From the NCBI GenBank assembly GCA_037893245.1, contig JBAIAA010000433.1:372001-436000 (forward strand): DNA of 64,000 nt. Reading direction: 5' to 3'. Positions 11,595 to 21,841 of this stretch are shown here, one piece after another. Within the stretch, counting starts at the first letter, position 1; each line of letters opens with the position of its first letter. Source of the DNA: Crossaster papposus. Its lineage: Eukaryota; Echinodermata; Asteroidea; Velatida; Solasteridae. The position numbers and the translations under genes were made by a program. The notes below the pieces were generated by a model. The model made no database searches. It was not told the DNA's origin and saw only the letters and a list, made by a program, of their open reading frames with translations.

Positions 11595-11797
11595 GAAATA
11601 TAGACACACAGCTTATCGCCAGATGGCAAGGTGGTGCTGGGGATATTTGAGGAGAAACATCCGTGTTCCCCTGCCCCTCGTGTGTCGTTTTGAAAATTCC
11701 ATGAAAAATACCCATCTCTATCTGGTACATATAAGGGTATTCAGGAAATATAAACATATAAAACTGACGATGTTCTTTATGTTGATATGCCAGTCTT
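11595..11797 (+). pseudogene. Second exon of the P2X7-like domain gene, frame-broken
   Basis: After an acceptor TTTATTATAG the frame reads YRHTAYRQMARWCWGYL and RRNIRVPLP, the hallmark of the second half of the P2RX7_C family (a Tyr/Arg-rich helix and then a short Pro-containing strand). The expected PSCVV-type strand does follow, but in another frame (about 11676), and then stops appear. So the copy has a frameshift and is most likely a pseudogene. The ~340-bp intron between the exons contains a C-run near 11503-11513 and no other feature. Confidence 0.55.
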
Positions 11798-12926
11798 AAA
11801 ATAAAGTCGGAAAGTAAGCATAATGCGATTTGAACAATTTATTTCTAAAAACTCAAGTGTACTGGTACATGTATAATGTACTTGCAGTCTTAAAATAGGT
11901 ACGGTAGCTAGAGTAAAACAAAATTGCACTTTTTGTAATAAAAAATAGCTTTAGAAATGTGGTATGCAGTCGTTATCGATTTATATAAATAAGTATCAAA
12001 GCCATGTTTTGATTAAATGGTTTTTTGCATGCATCCTTAGCCAGTAATTATGTTTAATTATTTTTCTCTAGTACTACAGTCATTTCCAAACTGGGTCCAG
12101 GCTGGTCACTAGCCTCTGCATCCATGGACACATCAGCAGAGGGCTCGCGTTTGTTGACCCTACCATAGTTTCTTCGGCATCTGTGTATAAAAACAAAAAA
12201 TATGTAACTAAAGTCTTCGCTAGTAGTAATGAACATGCTGAAGTGAAGACGAATGAGTGTACGGTACAAACAAAATTAATTAATTGTGCTCGTAAAAAAT
12301 ACTATCAGTATCAGGTTATTAGTATAATCACAAGATGTAAACCGAAGTTAAATCGAACCCAATCCGGCTCTGCCACAACTACTCGGCCGTACACGTATCC
12401 GGGAAATGGGCATTTGTACGCAATTATTAATGTATTACCGATATTACATTACTAGTGCCTATAGTTTACGGACACGTTTTAAAATAAAACGGTTTAAACG
12501 TACCCATTTCTTTTCCAGTTTCTCTGAAGCTCTGCTCCGTCTCCTTGGTGTCTCTTTCGCTGACAGTGACACTTTTATTTTCGTTGGAATGACATCTGCC
12601 TTCTACTTCTTCAGTTTTGTCATCCCATGGAGGAAGGCCATGGTCTGTTGCAGTACGTACGCACAATGGATGGTGCGACCCCAGCGGGCGCCCGGCCGTG
12701 ACGTATTGAGTCACGTGACACATTACATCATCATTTCGCAAATTATACGTAAATTTTTAATACAATTGTTATACTTCGACTCAAATAAACCACAAAGGAG
12801 ACAAGTTATTGAGTGATGCCACAGCCTCGAAAATGGCAGTATGTTTTATTCCGGATACCAGTGAAAGGGCATACCGGTAGCAAAAAGGAAACAATTCAAC
12901 AAATAAATAATTCCACAATTTGGGCC

Positions 12927-13214
12927 ACACCAGGCCCCCGGGCAACACCAGGCCCCCGGGCAACACCAGGCCCCCGGGCAACACCAGGCCCCCGGGCAAC
13001 ACCAGGCCCCCGGGCAACACCAGGCCCCCGGGCAACACCAGGCCCCCGGGCAACACCAGGCCCCCGGGCAACACCAGGCCCCGGGGCAACACCAGGCCCC
13101 CGGGCAACACCAGGCCCCCGGGCAACACCAGGCCCCCGGGCAACACCAGGCCCCCGGGCAACACCAGGCCCCCGGGCAACACCAGGCCCCCGGGCAACAC
13201 CAGACCACACCAGG
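12927..13214 (+). repeat. 18-bp minisatellite GGGCAACACCAGGCCCCC
   Basis: Sixteen nearly identical tandem copies; one has CCCCGG in place of CCCCCGG. Since 18 is a multiple of three and the unit has no stop in several frames, long frames exist on both strands. In the frame that continues into the exon downstream it reads as an Ala-Thr-Pro-Gly-Pro-Arg hexapeptide repeat. Confidence 0.93.
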
Positions 13215-13230
13215 CCCCCGGTGTGCCCTC

Positions 13231-13559
13231 CTGGTCTTCATATAAGCTTAGGCTTATTTTTGAAGCACTACGTCAGTTTCGAGGGAGCCTGTAACAATCT
13301 AGATCTGGAAATAGCGAGAACCATGACATTAGCTGAATGTGTGGCAGGTGACTCTCTCTTCACATCAAGCTACAAGACAATCCTGCAAACAATTCATAAG
13401 GTGAAAGACCTACGGACGAGAGCAGAGGCCTTCAAGGGAAACAGCAGAGCTCTCCATCATCAAATAGTTACACTTGCTGCTTTCTGTGAACCAGGTGATT
13501 CAGTTCTGCAATTCGTCACAGACACCCTTGCCGATAGTCAAGCAGAGCATGACAAACTA
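13231..13559 (+). CDS. Exon 1 (visible) of an uncharacterised multi-exon gene
   Basis: The open frame ends at a clean donor (CTA|GTAAGT at 13560) and has amphipathic, charged helical text (for example IHKVKDLRTRAEAFK and DTLADSQAEHDKL) unlike the flanking repeats. The frame is open upstream through the 18-bp repeat to about 12813, so the true 5' border is unknown; the real exon may begin near 13231, where repeat-derived sequence stops. It is the first of four phase-compatible exons ending at 14541. I do not recognise a named domain. The C-terminal exon has a motif I associate with a repeated, transposon-linked protein family of marine invertebrates. Confidence 0.5.
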
Positions 13560-13658
13560 GTAAGTTAATTTAGAAATGAAATCATTGATTATTTAAATTG
13601 TTCCATTTGGAGTGATGATAATTTGCAAATAATATTGTTTTACATGTACCATTCTCAG

Positions 13659-13823
13659 GTGTCAGATTCAGCAGCACTTCTCAAGAAAGTTCCGAAACAA
13701 CTTGTGGCAGGGCAAGGACCACTCACATCAGAGGTTGAGAGCACACTGCAGAAGATGAGAGTAGCTCGACAAGCCTATCATGGTAGAGCCTTTGTAGGTA
13801 ACCACGTTGATAAGTGCTGCAAG
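13659..13823 (+). CDS. Exon 2 of the uncharacterised gene
   Basis: It lies between acceptor ATTCTCAG and donor AAG|GTTAGT and keeps phase 0 with the exon before it. The text is rich in Lys and Leu (LLKKVPKQL, ESTLQKMRVARQAYHGRAFVGN), suggesting helices. No catalytic motif is visible. Confidence 0.5.
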
Positions 13824-13935
13824 GTTAGTTAAAGGGTCAAAATCAAAATGTGTAAATACTAAATAAAACCATAACCAAATAACTATAACAAAAACTATCC
13901 ACTTGTTCTCATTCATAAAATTTTGATATTTGCAG

Positions 13936-14121
13936 TTGGAGAACATCACAAGTCTGACATCATCAGTTGTGATTTTAACTGAGCGTATCTGCCCTACCAT
14001 GAAATCACAGGTACACCAAATTGCAGCTAAATATGAAAAGCTGTTTTTTCAAAATTTGCAGCTTGTCACCGACGCTACAACAGTGCAGAAGTAATGACGG
14101 ATGCAAGTATTAATACACTAG
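13936..14121 (+). CDS. Exon 3 region of the uncharacterised gene, 3' border unclear
   Basis: After acceptor ATTTGCAG the frame continues in phase 0 (LENITSLTSSVV, then ICPTMKSQVHQIAAKYEK). Near 14045-14060 the frame ends in a stop unless a shift occurs. In a different frame the following bases read CHRRYNSAEVMTDASINTL up to a GTATG donor at about 14122, which is how I expect the family to continue. This suggests either an intron with a second AG at about 14061 or a frameshift. Confidence 0.4.
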
Positions 14122-14240
14122 GTATGTTATATTCTTTGCTAGTGTTTTTTTAAAAAGTTTTCAAACAAGACTTTTACAAAAAGATTAATTCAAAATGTTA
14201 GTCTTCATAATGATCATAAAAAAACTTTCTTACCAACAGA

Positions 14241-14541
14241 GTCTGAAATCCTCGACTACACCGACTTCTTCCGGAAAGAGTTCAAGGAGGAAACTTATCC
14301 GCCCAAGCTACATATGTTGGAGCAACACGTAGTTCCCTTCATAAGACGATGGAAAGTTGGCTTGGGGTTTATGGGGGAGCAAGGAGGTGAAGGTGTTCAT
14401 GCACGACTAAATGCCATCCGAAGTGACACCAGAGGCTTCAGTGACAACCTGTCCGTCCTGAAGTCCGTTCTAAAATGCCACTGGGTGCAGACAAGTCCAG
14501 CCTACGCCAAGACTTCACTTTCTCTGGAACGCAGACAATAA
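14241..14541 (+). CDS. Last exon of the uncharacterised gene
   Basis: Acceptor CCAACAG precedes the exon. The protein reads FFRKEFKEE, PPKLHMLEQHVVPFIRRW, and GEQGGEGVHARLN before a TAA at 14539. The KLHMLE-x-HVVPFI and GEQGGE-x-x-HARLN motifs are conserved in a family of large uncharacterised proteins that I recall as multicopy in cnidarians, molluscs and lancelets. Function is unknown; a transposase-derived origin is possible. The two His and the Glu in these motifs could be metal ligands, which is speculation. Confidence 0.5.
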
Positions 14542-15880
14542 TAAAAGACTGCTAGAGTAACTAACTGGAGGGTCCAATCGCTAAAATCACCAAACAAAAA
14601 ATTGGGATGTATAGGCCTAATATCAAAGAAAACATTATTTTATTATCGCCTGTTTTTATATAAATTGTCTGAAATCATGTAAGTTGCAATCAGAAAATGA
14701 TAAATAAAAAATATTTGCCATGATGGTTGGTGGAGGTAAAAATTATATCAATATTGTCTTAAATCAAGTAAATTATTCAAAATCAGAGTTTTAATTCAGA
14801 GTTTTAAAATATTTAAAATATTTAAAACAATATATATTAAAATATGTATTTTTAAATTGTAATGAGATTGAGTGTATGGTTGAATTAGTAGTAAGTGGTT
14901 GTTCTAGTGACTCGACTGATATCATGGACATTGATTGCCCATTGATGATGTTGTTATGGATTGGCAGAACTCCTGGTCTTATCCATAAAACCATGTTGGT
15001 GACCACCAGTCAAGTTGGTAAAATGTACTATTAAAGTCAGAGCAGGGCAGGGTACACCCAAACCACTTACAGAAGGCTTTTATCATGTTATTTGTAATAA
15101 AATATTGTCATATTCTTGTACTTAGTCATCATGATGGGGCCTTTACTTTTTATAACCCAGTATCATGTCTAACCCCAGGCATGCCAGGAGAGTTGGCTGA
15201 CTGACTGATCTATCATGATCATGTACACCGAACAATAGATCAATAAAGAGTATGGTTGATAAACTTTAGTTAACAATGGCAATAAAGATGATTTAAACTC
15301 ACCATTCCTCTATTGGCTGATTGATTGTGTGTTTTTCAACTTGGTGCTGACTGCTCTTCTTAAATCTTATACGCCATGTACGCTGTACATTAACAAGCGT
15401 GTGGTTCTGTTCAGTGTTCAGTACAGCGTACATACCATCACAGAACACCCACACACGACAGACGGAAGTACCCCCAGTACCCAAACAATAAAAATGATAG
15501 TAAAGCACTTTACAGGCATCTGGGACCTTCATACCCTCATGAGTCATTTTCTATTTTTGGATTTTTCCTAAAAACTTTAACATCAATTTTACAGCCCGAT
15601 CAAACAAACCTTTTTATCCACCGACAAAAAACGTCAAAAAATTTACTCTTTTTTCACGAACAGATTTACCATAATTTTTCTGTTTGGATTTTGTTAAAAT
15701 TAGACTCAAAATGACGTGAAAGATGTCTAGTTGTCAGAATAAATGTCATTTTACTGTTAAAATCATGAATAAAGTCGCTAACACAAAAGTAACAGTGATC
15801 GTGAAAACCCCCACGAAAACACATCCGCTACTCATTATGCTAAAATTGCCTGAAAGTCGCGCATGCGCACAAACTAAACT
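14542..15880. other. Non-coding stretch, nothing recognised
   Basis: AT-rich sequence with no supported exon, tandem array or inverted ends. Confidence 0.45.
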
Positions 15881-15884
15881 TCGC

Positions 15885-16135
15885 CTCAGAACGTACGTGC
15901 TCGGGGGCTGCATGGCGAAAACGGTCCATCTGAAAACGGGACAAAGCATCCGCAATTTCATTAGACTTTCCCGGCACATATGAACCGCTTTCACAGAAAC
16001 ATTAAAATGCAGACATTGCAGCACAAAAGGTCTCACCAGCTGCATAATGCGGGCACAATGGGAAGATTTCTTATTAATTATCTGTACTACCGCGGTGTTA
16101 TCAGTGTGAAACATGACTTTGCGACCGGCAAGCAA
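15885..16135 (-). pseudogene. Fragment of a DIRS/Ngaro-type RNase H domain
   Basis: On the minus strand the text has VMFHTDNTAVVQIINKK, the Asp-containing strand and helix of RNase H as found in tyrosine-recombinase retrotransposons (the Ngaro at 38.5-40.2 kb has the matching VLWCDNQAVVSIIN). It continues with the LVRPFVLQCL helix. After a frameshift, the next block (GKSNEIADALSRFQMDRF) appears in a neighbouring frame. The rest of the element is missing, so this is a decayed scrap. Confidence 0.7.
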
Positions 16136-16189
16136 CCAAGAATGTCTGAAACTCTTTTGTTAGTGCCAAAAAGTCTGAAACGTGAACAA

Positions 16190-16382
16190 TAGACTTACGT
16201 TTCAGACATTAAATGTCTGAAACGTAAGTAGCAATTATGTTTTAGACATTTCAAATGTCTGAAACGTAAGCTTCCTAATCACCGATTACATTTCAGACAT
16301 TTGCAAACCTCAAAATGTCTGAAACATAACTAGGTTATAACATTGGCCTAGTCTAGGCCAAGAAATGTCTGAAACGTAATAC
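16190..16382. repeat. Cluster of hairpin-forming 14-mers (AATGTCTGAAACGT)
   Basis: The 14-mer AATGTCTGAAACGT, or its complement ACGTTTCAGACATT, occurs about eight times between 16140 and 16380 with small changes. Neighbouring copies are usually opposed, so several stem-loops of 12-14 bp can form. Spacing is irregular (about 10-45 bp). No transposase or gene is attached. The 16383-16679 stretch after it shows nothing recognisable except a (TAA)n run directly at the gypsy border. Confidence 0.8.
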
Positions 16383-16679
16383 TGCTATTGTGTAAGGATT
16401 AAGAGGTGTGAGACAGCTAGCCTCTGCCACCACCAGCTGTCAACAACCACCCGCTAACCACAAGAACTTGCCTGGCCTTTTGCTACTGTTGTATGCAAAT
16501 ACACTGTATACAAAACCACAGAGCTAACTGTTAATAACCACAAACTTCGTAAACATTGCAAGGAAAGACTGCAGGCCTAGTCATGTATATTTGAGGGAAA
16601 ATGGTGCCGACATATCTGCATTTTTCCTAGTTAAGCCGCGGTTCATGTAAAATACCTCCAATAATAGTAATAATAATAG

Positions 16680-17332
16680 TGTAACGCAATGCGTCTTTAG
16701 TGGTTTTATGCCGTGGCCGGGAGGGCGCACTCCAGTCCTTAGCTGGCTCCCGGCAATGCGCGTGCTCCTGCACGGGGTGCGGGGGGCACCAGCTGGCTGT
16801 GAGCGCCCTATAAAAGCCGCTGCACGAATAGCGCCGCGAGCTGTTTTTACCGTGACTAGTGGAGAGAGCTGTTGCGTGCAGAGGGTGGGTATTCATAGTC
16901 CCGCCGAGTCCCTGATCCAATCCCCTACCAATCATTACTAAGTCACCGTGGGGGAGCCTCATACTTATGTGTGGGTCGGGTTAATTGCTAACCGATCTGT
17001 ATAAAGTAATTCGCTTATCAACAGTTGTTGTATAATAAAGCCTGGAGTTCTAAATATGTGTCCTAAGTAGGAGAGAGTGTCACGAACGCCTGGGTAGGCG
17101 AATAAAATATCATCGTAATCACATGGATGCGTGTCAGGTTCCCATCATTCTCTAGTTTCCCCATCTGTCAGAGAGTGAGAGCGTGTGAGGGTGATGTTTG
17201 GTGGTGTTCTTCGGGCCTGGCGGTATACTTCCGCCAAAACGGATCTGCATCTCCGGCCGTATAGGTTAGGCCGTTCACCGATATTGGCTGAGACAGAACC
17301 GGGCAGTCGTCCGAGGGCAATACCGTCACAAA
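16680..17332 (+). repeat. 5' LTR of the gypsy element
   Basis: Starts TGTAACGCAATGCG and ends ...ACCGTCACA, giving TG...CA borders and 653 bp. Its first 609 bp match 26590-27198. It carries a TATA box (TATAAAAG at 16809) and a poly(A) signal (AATAAA at 17034), the expected U3 and R signals. Confidence 0.85.
16809..16816 (+). promoter_or_regulatory. LTR TATA box
   Basis: TATAAAAG in a GC-rich context inside the LTR, about 225 bp upstream of the AATAAA at 17034. The same arrangement is kept in the 3' LTR at 26719. Confidence 0.6.
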
Positions 17333-17333
17333 T

Positions 17334-17352
17334 GGTGTCAGAAGTGGGATTG
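17334..17352 (+). promoter_or_regulatory. Primer binding site
   Basis: TGGTGTCAGAAGTGGGAT lies two bases after the LTR end. A TGG start just inside the 5' LTR is the standard position for the tRNA-complementary site, and this version is common in animal gypsy elements. I do not assign the tRNA. Confidence 0.7.
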
Positions 17353-17450
17353 GCGCCGTTGCTTCACTACTAGAAATCACCTACGCCTGTGACATCACCT
17401 ACCCAGGAGTCACACCTACATCTAACATCTACATCTAACTATTGATCAGC

Positions 17451-18962
17451 ATGGCAGCCGCCGACGAGATATCCGTGGAGGACGAGCTGATGCTGCTGCG
17501 GATGGACGTACTACAGGGTGAGGATGATCTGCAGCAATCCCGTACCGAGAACAGCGACTTGACAGAAGTTAAGGAGTTGCTGGTGGCGCAGAATCGCCTG
17601 TTAAGGCTGCAGCTTCGACAAACTGAAACCCGGGGAGAGGCAGCGCGGTGATGAGCAAATAAGACACCCAGTACGTCGATGACGACCCAGTTTGATAGCC
17701 GTGAACTCTTCACAGCTACCGACACACCTACCCCAAAACCCCGGACGAGAATCTACAATTCCGTTGCGCCAGCGCCTACACCAGTGTCCATGATAGGCGT
17801 CCCGTCGCAGATAGAGGACGAGTTGACAAGCTACGGCGTGGAAGGCAGTCTAACGGGATTGACACCAACTGGTCTTTCGACCGCATGCCGGCAGCCGAGA
17901 GCCCAAGAAGAAGTTTCATTGCAGTCGGCGAAGAACGCGAGCCTAATGGAAGGCGAAAAATCTCGGGACCTTCAAAGCACAGGGGTCGAGAAGAATCAAG
18001 GCATGAGGAAGAGTGAGGTGGATGCGCCTACCGGACGTCCGAACATCATCCCCGATAGATTTAGCGGAAAAATCCCGTGGCAAAATTACAAGCAGCATTT
18101 CCAGGCCTGCAAGTTAGCAAAGAATTGGGGTGATCGCCAAGCGAAAGTGTTTTTGGCGGCGAGCCTGCATGGTGATGCGGTCAAGGTGTTGTGAAACCTA
18201 ACAGCGAGCGGGAGTGACGTAACTTACTCCGAGTTGGTTGCGCTGTTGGAGAAGAGGTTTGGCCCAGGAGAGCTTGCGGAAAACCACCTAGCAGAGCTGC
18301 GGCATAGGCGACAAAAGCCTAGGGAGACGCTGCAGGAATTGGGACAGGCGATAAGGGAGTCGGCTTCACTCGCCTACCCAGAACTATCGGAGGAGGGGCG
18401 TGACCGCCTAGCCAGGGGGCACTTCTCTGATGCGGTGGAAGAACAAGCTGTACGAGAAGGGGTCTTCCGGGCAAGACCATCTTCGCTGGACGAGGCTGTT
18501 ATAGCTGCGCTGAACACTGAAGGCTTCCTTAAAATAGAGGAACAACGGGCAGGAAGGCGGCCCAAATATGCCCGAGTAGTGGATGGCGATACATCGCACC
18601 CCTGGGATGAGTTCAAGTGGGAAGTAGAAGGGACTCAGCGACAGATGAAAGAGTCGGCTGAGAACAATCAGCGCGAGGTGAAGGAGTGGCAGGAAAAGAT
18701 GACCCAGCGAATTGATTCCTTCAGGCCCCAAGGGGGGAGCCATTCATCGCGTACCGCCAATCAAAGGCGAAATGCAGCGCCAGATGACGTTTGCTTTAAG
18801 TGCAAACGAAAAGGGCATTTTGCAAGGAGTTGTAAACAACCAAATGCAGAAAAGCGACTGAAGTCGGGAAACGACCAAATGCTGACCCAGTGGCCCGTGG
18901 GGAAGCTGGAAAGACAACCGGGCCAAAAGGCGCCAGAGAACACCGCACCGGAGAGAGTTTAG
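17451..18962 (+). pseudogene. gag: gag polyprotein with CCHC zinc knuckle, broken by in-frame stops
   Basis: One frame runs from ATG at 17451 to the TAG at 18960 but holds a TGA pair at 17649-17654 and a TGA at 18192. Text on either side fits one protein: an N-terminal acidic coiled region (DELMLLRMDVLQGEDDL), a Pro-rich linker, the capsid block (DRFSGKIPWQNYKQHFQAC, then LLEKRFGPGELAENHLAEL) and a CCHC knuckle CFKCKRKGHFARSC near 18790. Gag packages element RNA in a cytoplasmic particle. It overlaps pol by about 70 bp in another frame, consistent with -1 frameshifting. All three stops are TGA, so CGA or TGG decay is possible. Confidence 0.8.
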
Positions 18963-20735
18963 GTGAGAGGACTGAAGGCGACAATACACCTTCACCTAGA
19001 ACCGGTTGCATGGCGGGCAATGGATTATTCGTGCAGGCCGTGGTACGGGGAGTTAAAGTGAGGCTACTCGTCGACACAGGGGCAGCACACACAGTGCTGT
19101 CGTCTGCACTGTATTTCAACATTTCCAGAGACCACAGACCAAAACTAACGACCACAGGCGCAGGAGTACGGAATGCTGATGGGAGTAAAATGGAAACCCT
19201 CGGTAGCGCCTGGGTGGAGATTAACATCGGCCAAACGACAAGTTCAATTCAAGCAGTCTTCGGCAACACGGGTGAAATCCAAGGGATATTAGGGATGGAT
19301 TTCTTGATTCCAACCCAGGGAACATTAAACTTCCGGACACTGGAATTGCAGTTAAATGGGGAAATGATCAAGTGCACTGACGAAGGAGGGAGTGGTCTCT
19401 GTGCGAGAGTGATCGTAGGTGAAACTACCAGAGTGCCAGCGGGTCACGAGGCGTTAATACCGGGATATGTGTCCGGTAACAGGCAGAATGGTGTAGTCGG
19501 AGTGATTGAGCCCACGGAGAGAAGTGAAATTGCGGACAAGGGCATGGTAATGGCCAGGGTGCTAGTGAAAGCGGCTGAGGATACATTTCCCATCAGAGTG
19601 TTCAACCCCGGCAAGAGAGAATGTGTTGTCAAGAAAGGTACTACAGCAGGCATTTATACGCCTGTAGGTGAAGGCGACGTGCAGGAAGCACAACCGGGAG
19701 TGATTTTGCCTGGGGGCTCCTCGGGCGTGCCAACTCATCTTGTCGACTTGTTTGGGAGAAGTAAGGCAGGGGTGGAGCCTAGACATCACAGCAGAATAGC
19801 TCAACTGTTGTGTCAATACGAAGACGTCTTTTCAAGCGGGGAGGGGGACATAGGACAAACCAATTTAGTCCGTCATCGAATTAATACAGGCGACGCCCGG
19901 CCTATCAAGGAGAGGCCGAGAAGGCACCCTCCCGAAGAACAAGCGGAAATCAAAAGACAGGTGCAGGAAATGGTCCGTAATGGCACCATCGAGCCTTCGG
20001 ACAGCCCCTGGGCATCAAATGTGGTCCTTGTACGAAAAAAGGACGGAAGCAAGAGGTTTTGTGTTGACTACCGTCGCCTAAACGCAGTTACAATTAAAGA
20101 CGCCTATCCGATCCCTCGGATAGATGATACACTAGACGCTCTGGCAGGCTCCAAGTGGTTTTCCACACTGGACTTAGCATCCGGCTATTGGCAGGTCGGG
20201 TTGGAAGACGAGGCCAAAGAGAAGTCTGCTTTTGTCATACATGGAGGTTTGTTCCGTTGGCGCGTAATGCCGTTCGGGCTTTGTAATGCCCCCTCCACGT
20301 TTGAGCGACTGATGGAGAGGGTTTTGGCTGGACTGCATTGGGAGACGCTACTCGTTTACCTAGACGACGTTATTGTGTATGCTAAGACGGTGGAGGAGGA
20401 GTTGAGTCGCCTTGAGACTGTCTTCCAGCGCTTTCGGCAGGCGGGCCTAAAACTGAAACCGAAGAAATGCCACTTATTCAAGCGGCGGGTTCTTTACCTG
20501 GGGCATGTAGTGTCGGGGGAAGGAATTGCGACAGACCCGGAGAATGTGAAGGCTGTACGGAACTGGCCAACACCCACGACGGTGAGAGAAGTACAGAGTT
20601 TTTTAGGGTTGGCATCCTATTACCGCAAATTCATCAGAGGCTTTGCTGATAGGGCTCGCCCGTTACACCGCCTGACGAAAAAGGGAAAGATGTTCGGATG
20701 GACGAGTGACTGCGATGAATCATTTCAAGATTTAA
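18963..20735 (+). CDS. pol: pol, first part: protease and reverse transcriptase
   Basis: The frame is open from about 18890 (within gag) to the insertion at 20736. It contains the aspartic protease active site LLVDTGAAHTVLS (near 19066), and RT motifs in order: FSTLDLASGYWQVGL, MPFGLCNAPSTFERLM and the catalytic YLDDVIVYAK (near 20358), then the thumb block FLGLASYYRKFIRGF typical of gypsy pol. The enzyme copies element RNA into DNA in the particle. Coding resumes in the same frame at 21842 beyond the Kolobok-like insertion, whose length plus duplication is a multiple of three. So removal would leave the frame open. Confidence 0.9.
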
Positions 20736-21841
20736 AGGAAACATGTAATAAGGTTTTTTTTTGCTTAAATCAATAAAGTATCATATTGACAACAACATTA
20801 TGTGTGAGGTTGTGTTTATTTTCTGTGATAAATGGGAGAAAATAATTTTTGAAAATGTTTAGTCATACCACTCCGCCCCTCAAAGGAAGCCTCATTAACA
20901 TAAAACTTCGCGTGGGGTATGACAAAAATCGAGGCAGAGAATTGCCTCACTGCGGGGGCCGGGGTGCGCTACCCGGGCCTGGCTTGCATTATGCGCGCAT
21001 TGCATGCAACAAGTCTTTGTCTACGAGTTTACCATGCCGGTTTTTTATTCTAAATCAGGGTAAAAAAACTGTTTTCAGTCATGCCGACTAGATGTGTAGC
21101 TGCTGGGTGTAGCAAAACTACCAAGGATAGAGTAAGCCTTCATTTCTTTCCGGCTGATCCTAAATATCGGAGGATTTGGACAGCCAAAGTAAAGCTTACC
21201 AGAGCGAAGTGGTCCCGCCGGGCCTAGTGATTTTTCGGCCCGATCTGCAGCGACCATTTTGAGCGGTCGTGCTTCGACACTGGTCTGTACAGCAACTTTG
21301 GCATGCCCTTAAAAAACATGCTGAAGTCAGATGCTGTCCCAATGATATTACAATCAGACGAATCTGTACTGTTTTCGTCAGATTCACTAAAAACCGACGA
21401 AGAACTTTCACGATCGTCCATGTTTAGTCCGCGCCGATTACTGTACATGTACATGTACTTTGTACGGTATCCTTTGCTTTGGACAGCGTGCGTGTGGGTG
21501 ATCGCGTTTACATGTACAGGTACGTACGTGTGCACAAGGCGTACGGGATTCGTACACTCTTGTACTCACAACAATGTGTGCGTACGTGGCCACGCGAACC
21601 CGTCTCGTACCTAGACGTCGCGTACCGACTATCAATAATTTGTCCGGGTTCTGACTCGATTTACGTCACTCATTTTGAGTGGCCGCGAAATTTAAAAAGG
21701 GGGGGTCAATTTCTGGACGGCAAATTACCACACTAAACGTACACTAGAACCAATTTTGCTTTTTATTCACATTTTATACACATAAATCTATTGATTTAAA
21801 ACAAAAAATGCGTAATGAAGATGTTAGACTACATGTTTCCT
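20736..21841 (+). mobile_element. Kolobok-like DNA element inserted in pol
   Basis: The outer 12 bp are perfect inverted repeats (AGGAAACATGTA ... TACATGTTTCCT) and TTAA lies on both sides (20732-20735 and 21842-21845). TTAA duplication plus a THAP-domain reading frame inside is the combination that marks Kolobok elements; piggyBac also uses TTAA but has no THAP domain. At 1,106 bp with no DDE transposase it is non-autonomous. It interrupts gypsy pol between RT and RNase H. Confidence 0.8.
21081..21432 (+). pseudogene. THAP zinc-finger domain of the Kolobok-like element
   Basis: From ATG 21081 the protein has CVAAGC near its start, LHFFP after 20 residues and a Trp (RRIWTAKV). After a TAG-TGA pair at 21225-21230 the same frame continues with ICSDHFERSCF. 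Cys-x4-Cys ... Cys-x2-His with the LHxFP and W landmarks is the THAP C2CH zinc finger, a sequence-specific DNA-binding domain often at the N-terminus of Kolobok and P-element transposases. An acidic Ser-rich tail follows (DESVLFSSDSL). Two adjacent stops inside the finger make this copy non-functional. Confidence 0.75.

Noticed and set aside
12846-13241. Minus-strand frames of 104-139 residues across the 18-bp repeat
   Set aside because: Pure repeat translation (Pro/Gly or Cys/Ala), with no splice site or unique sequence attached on that strand.
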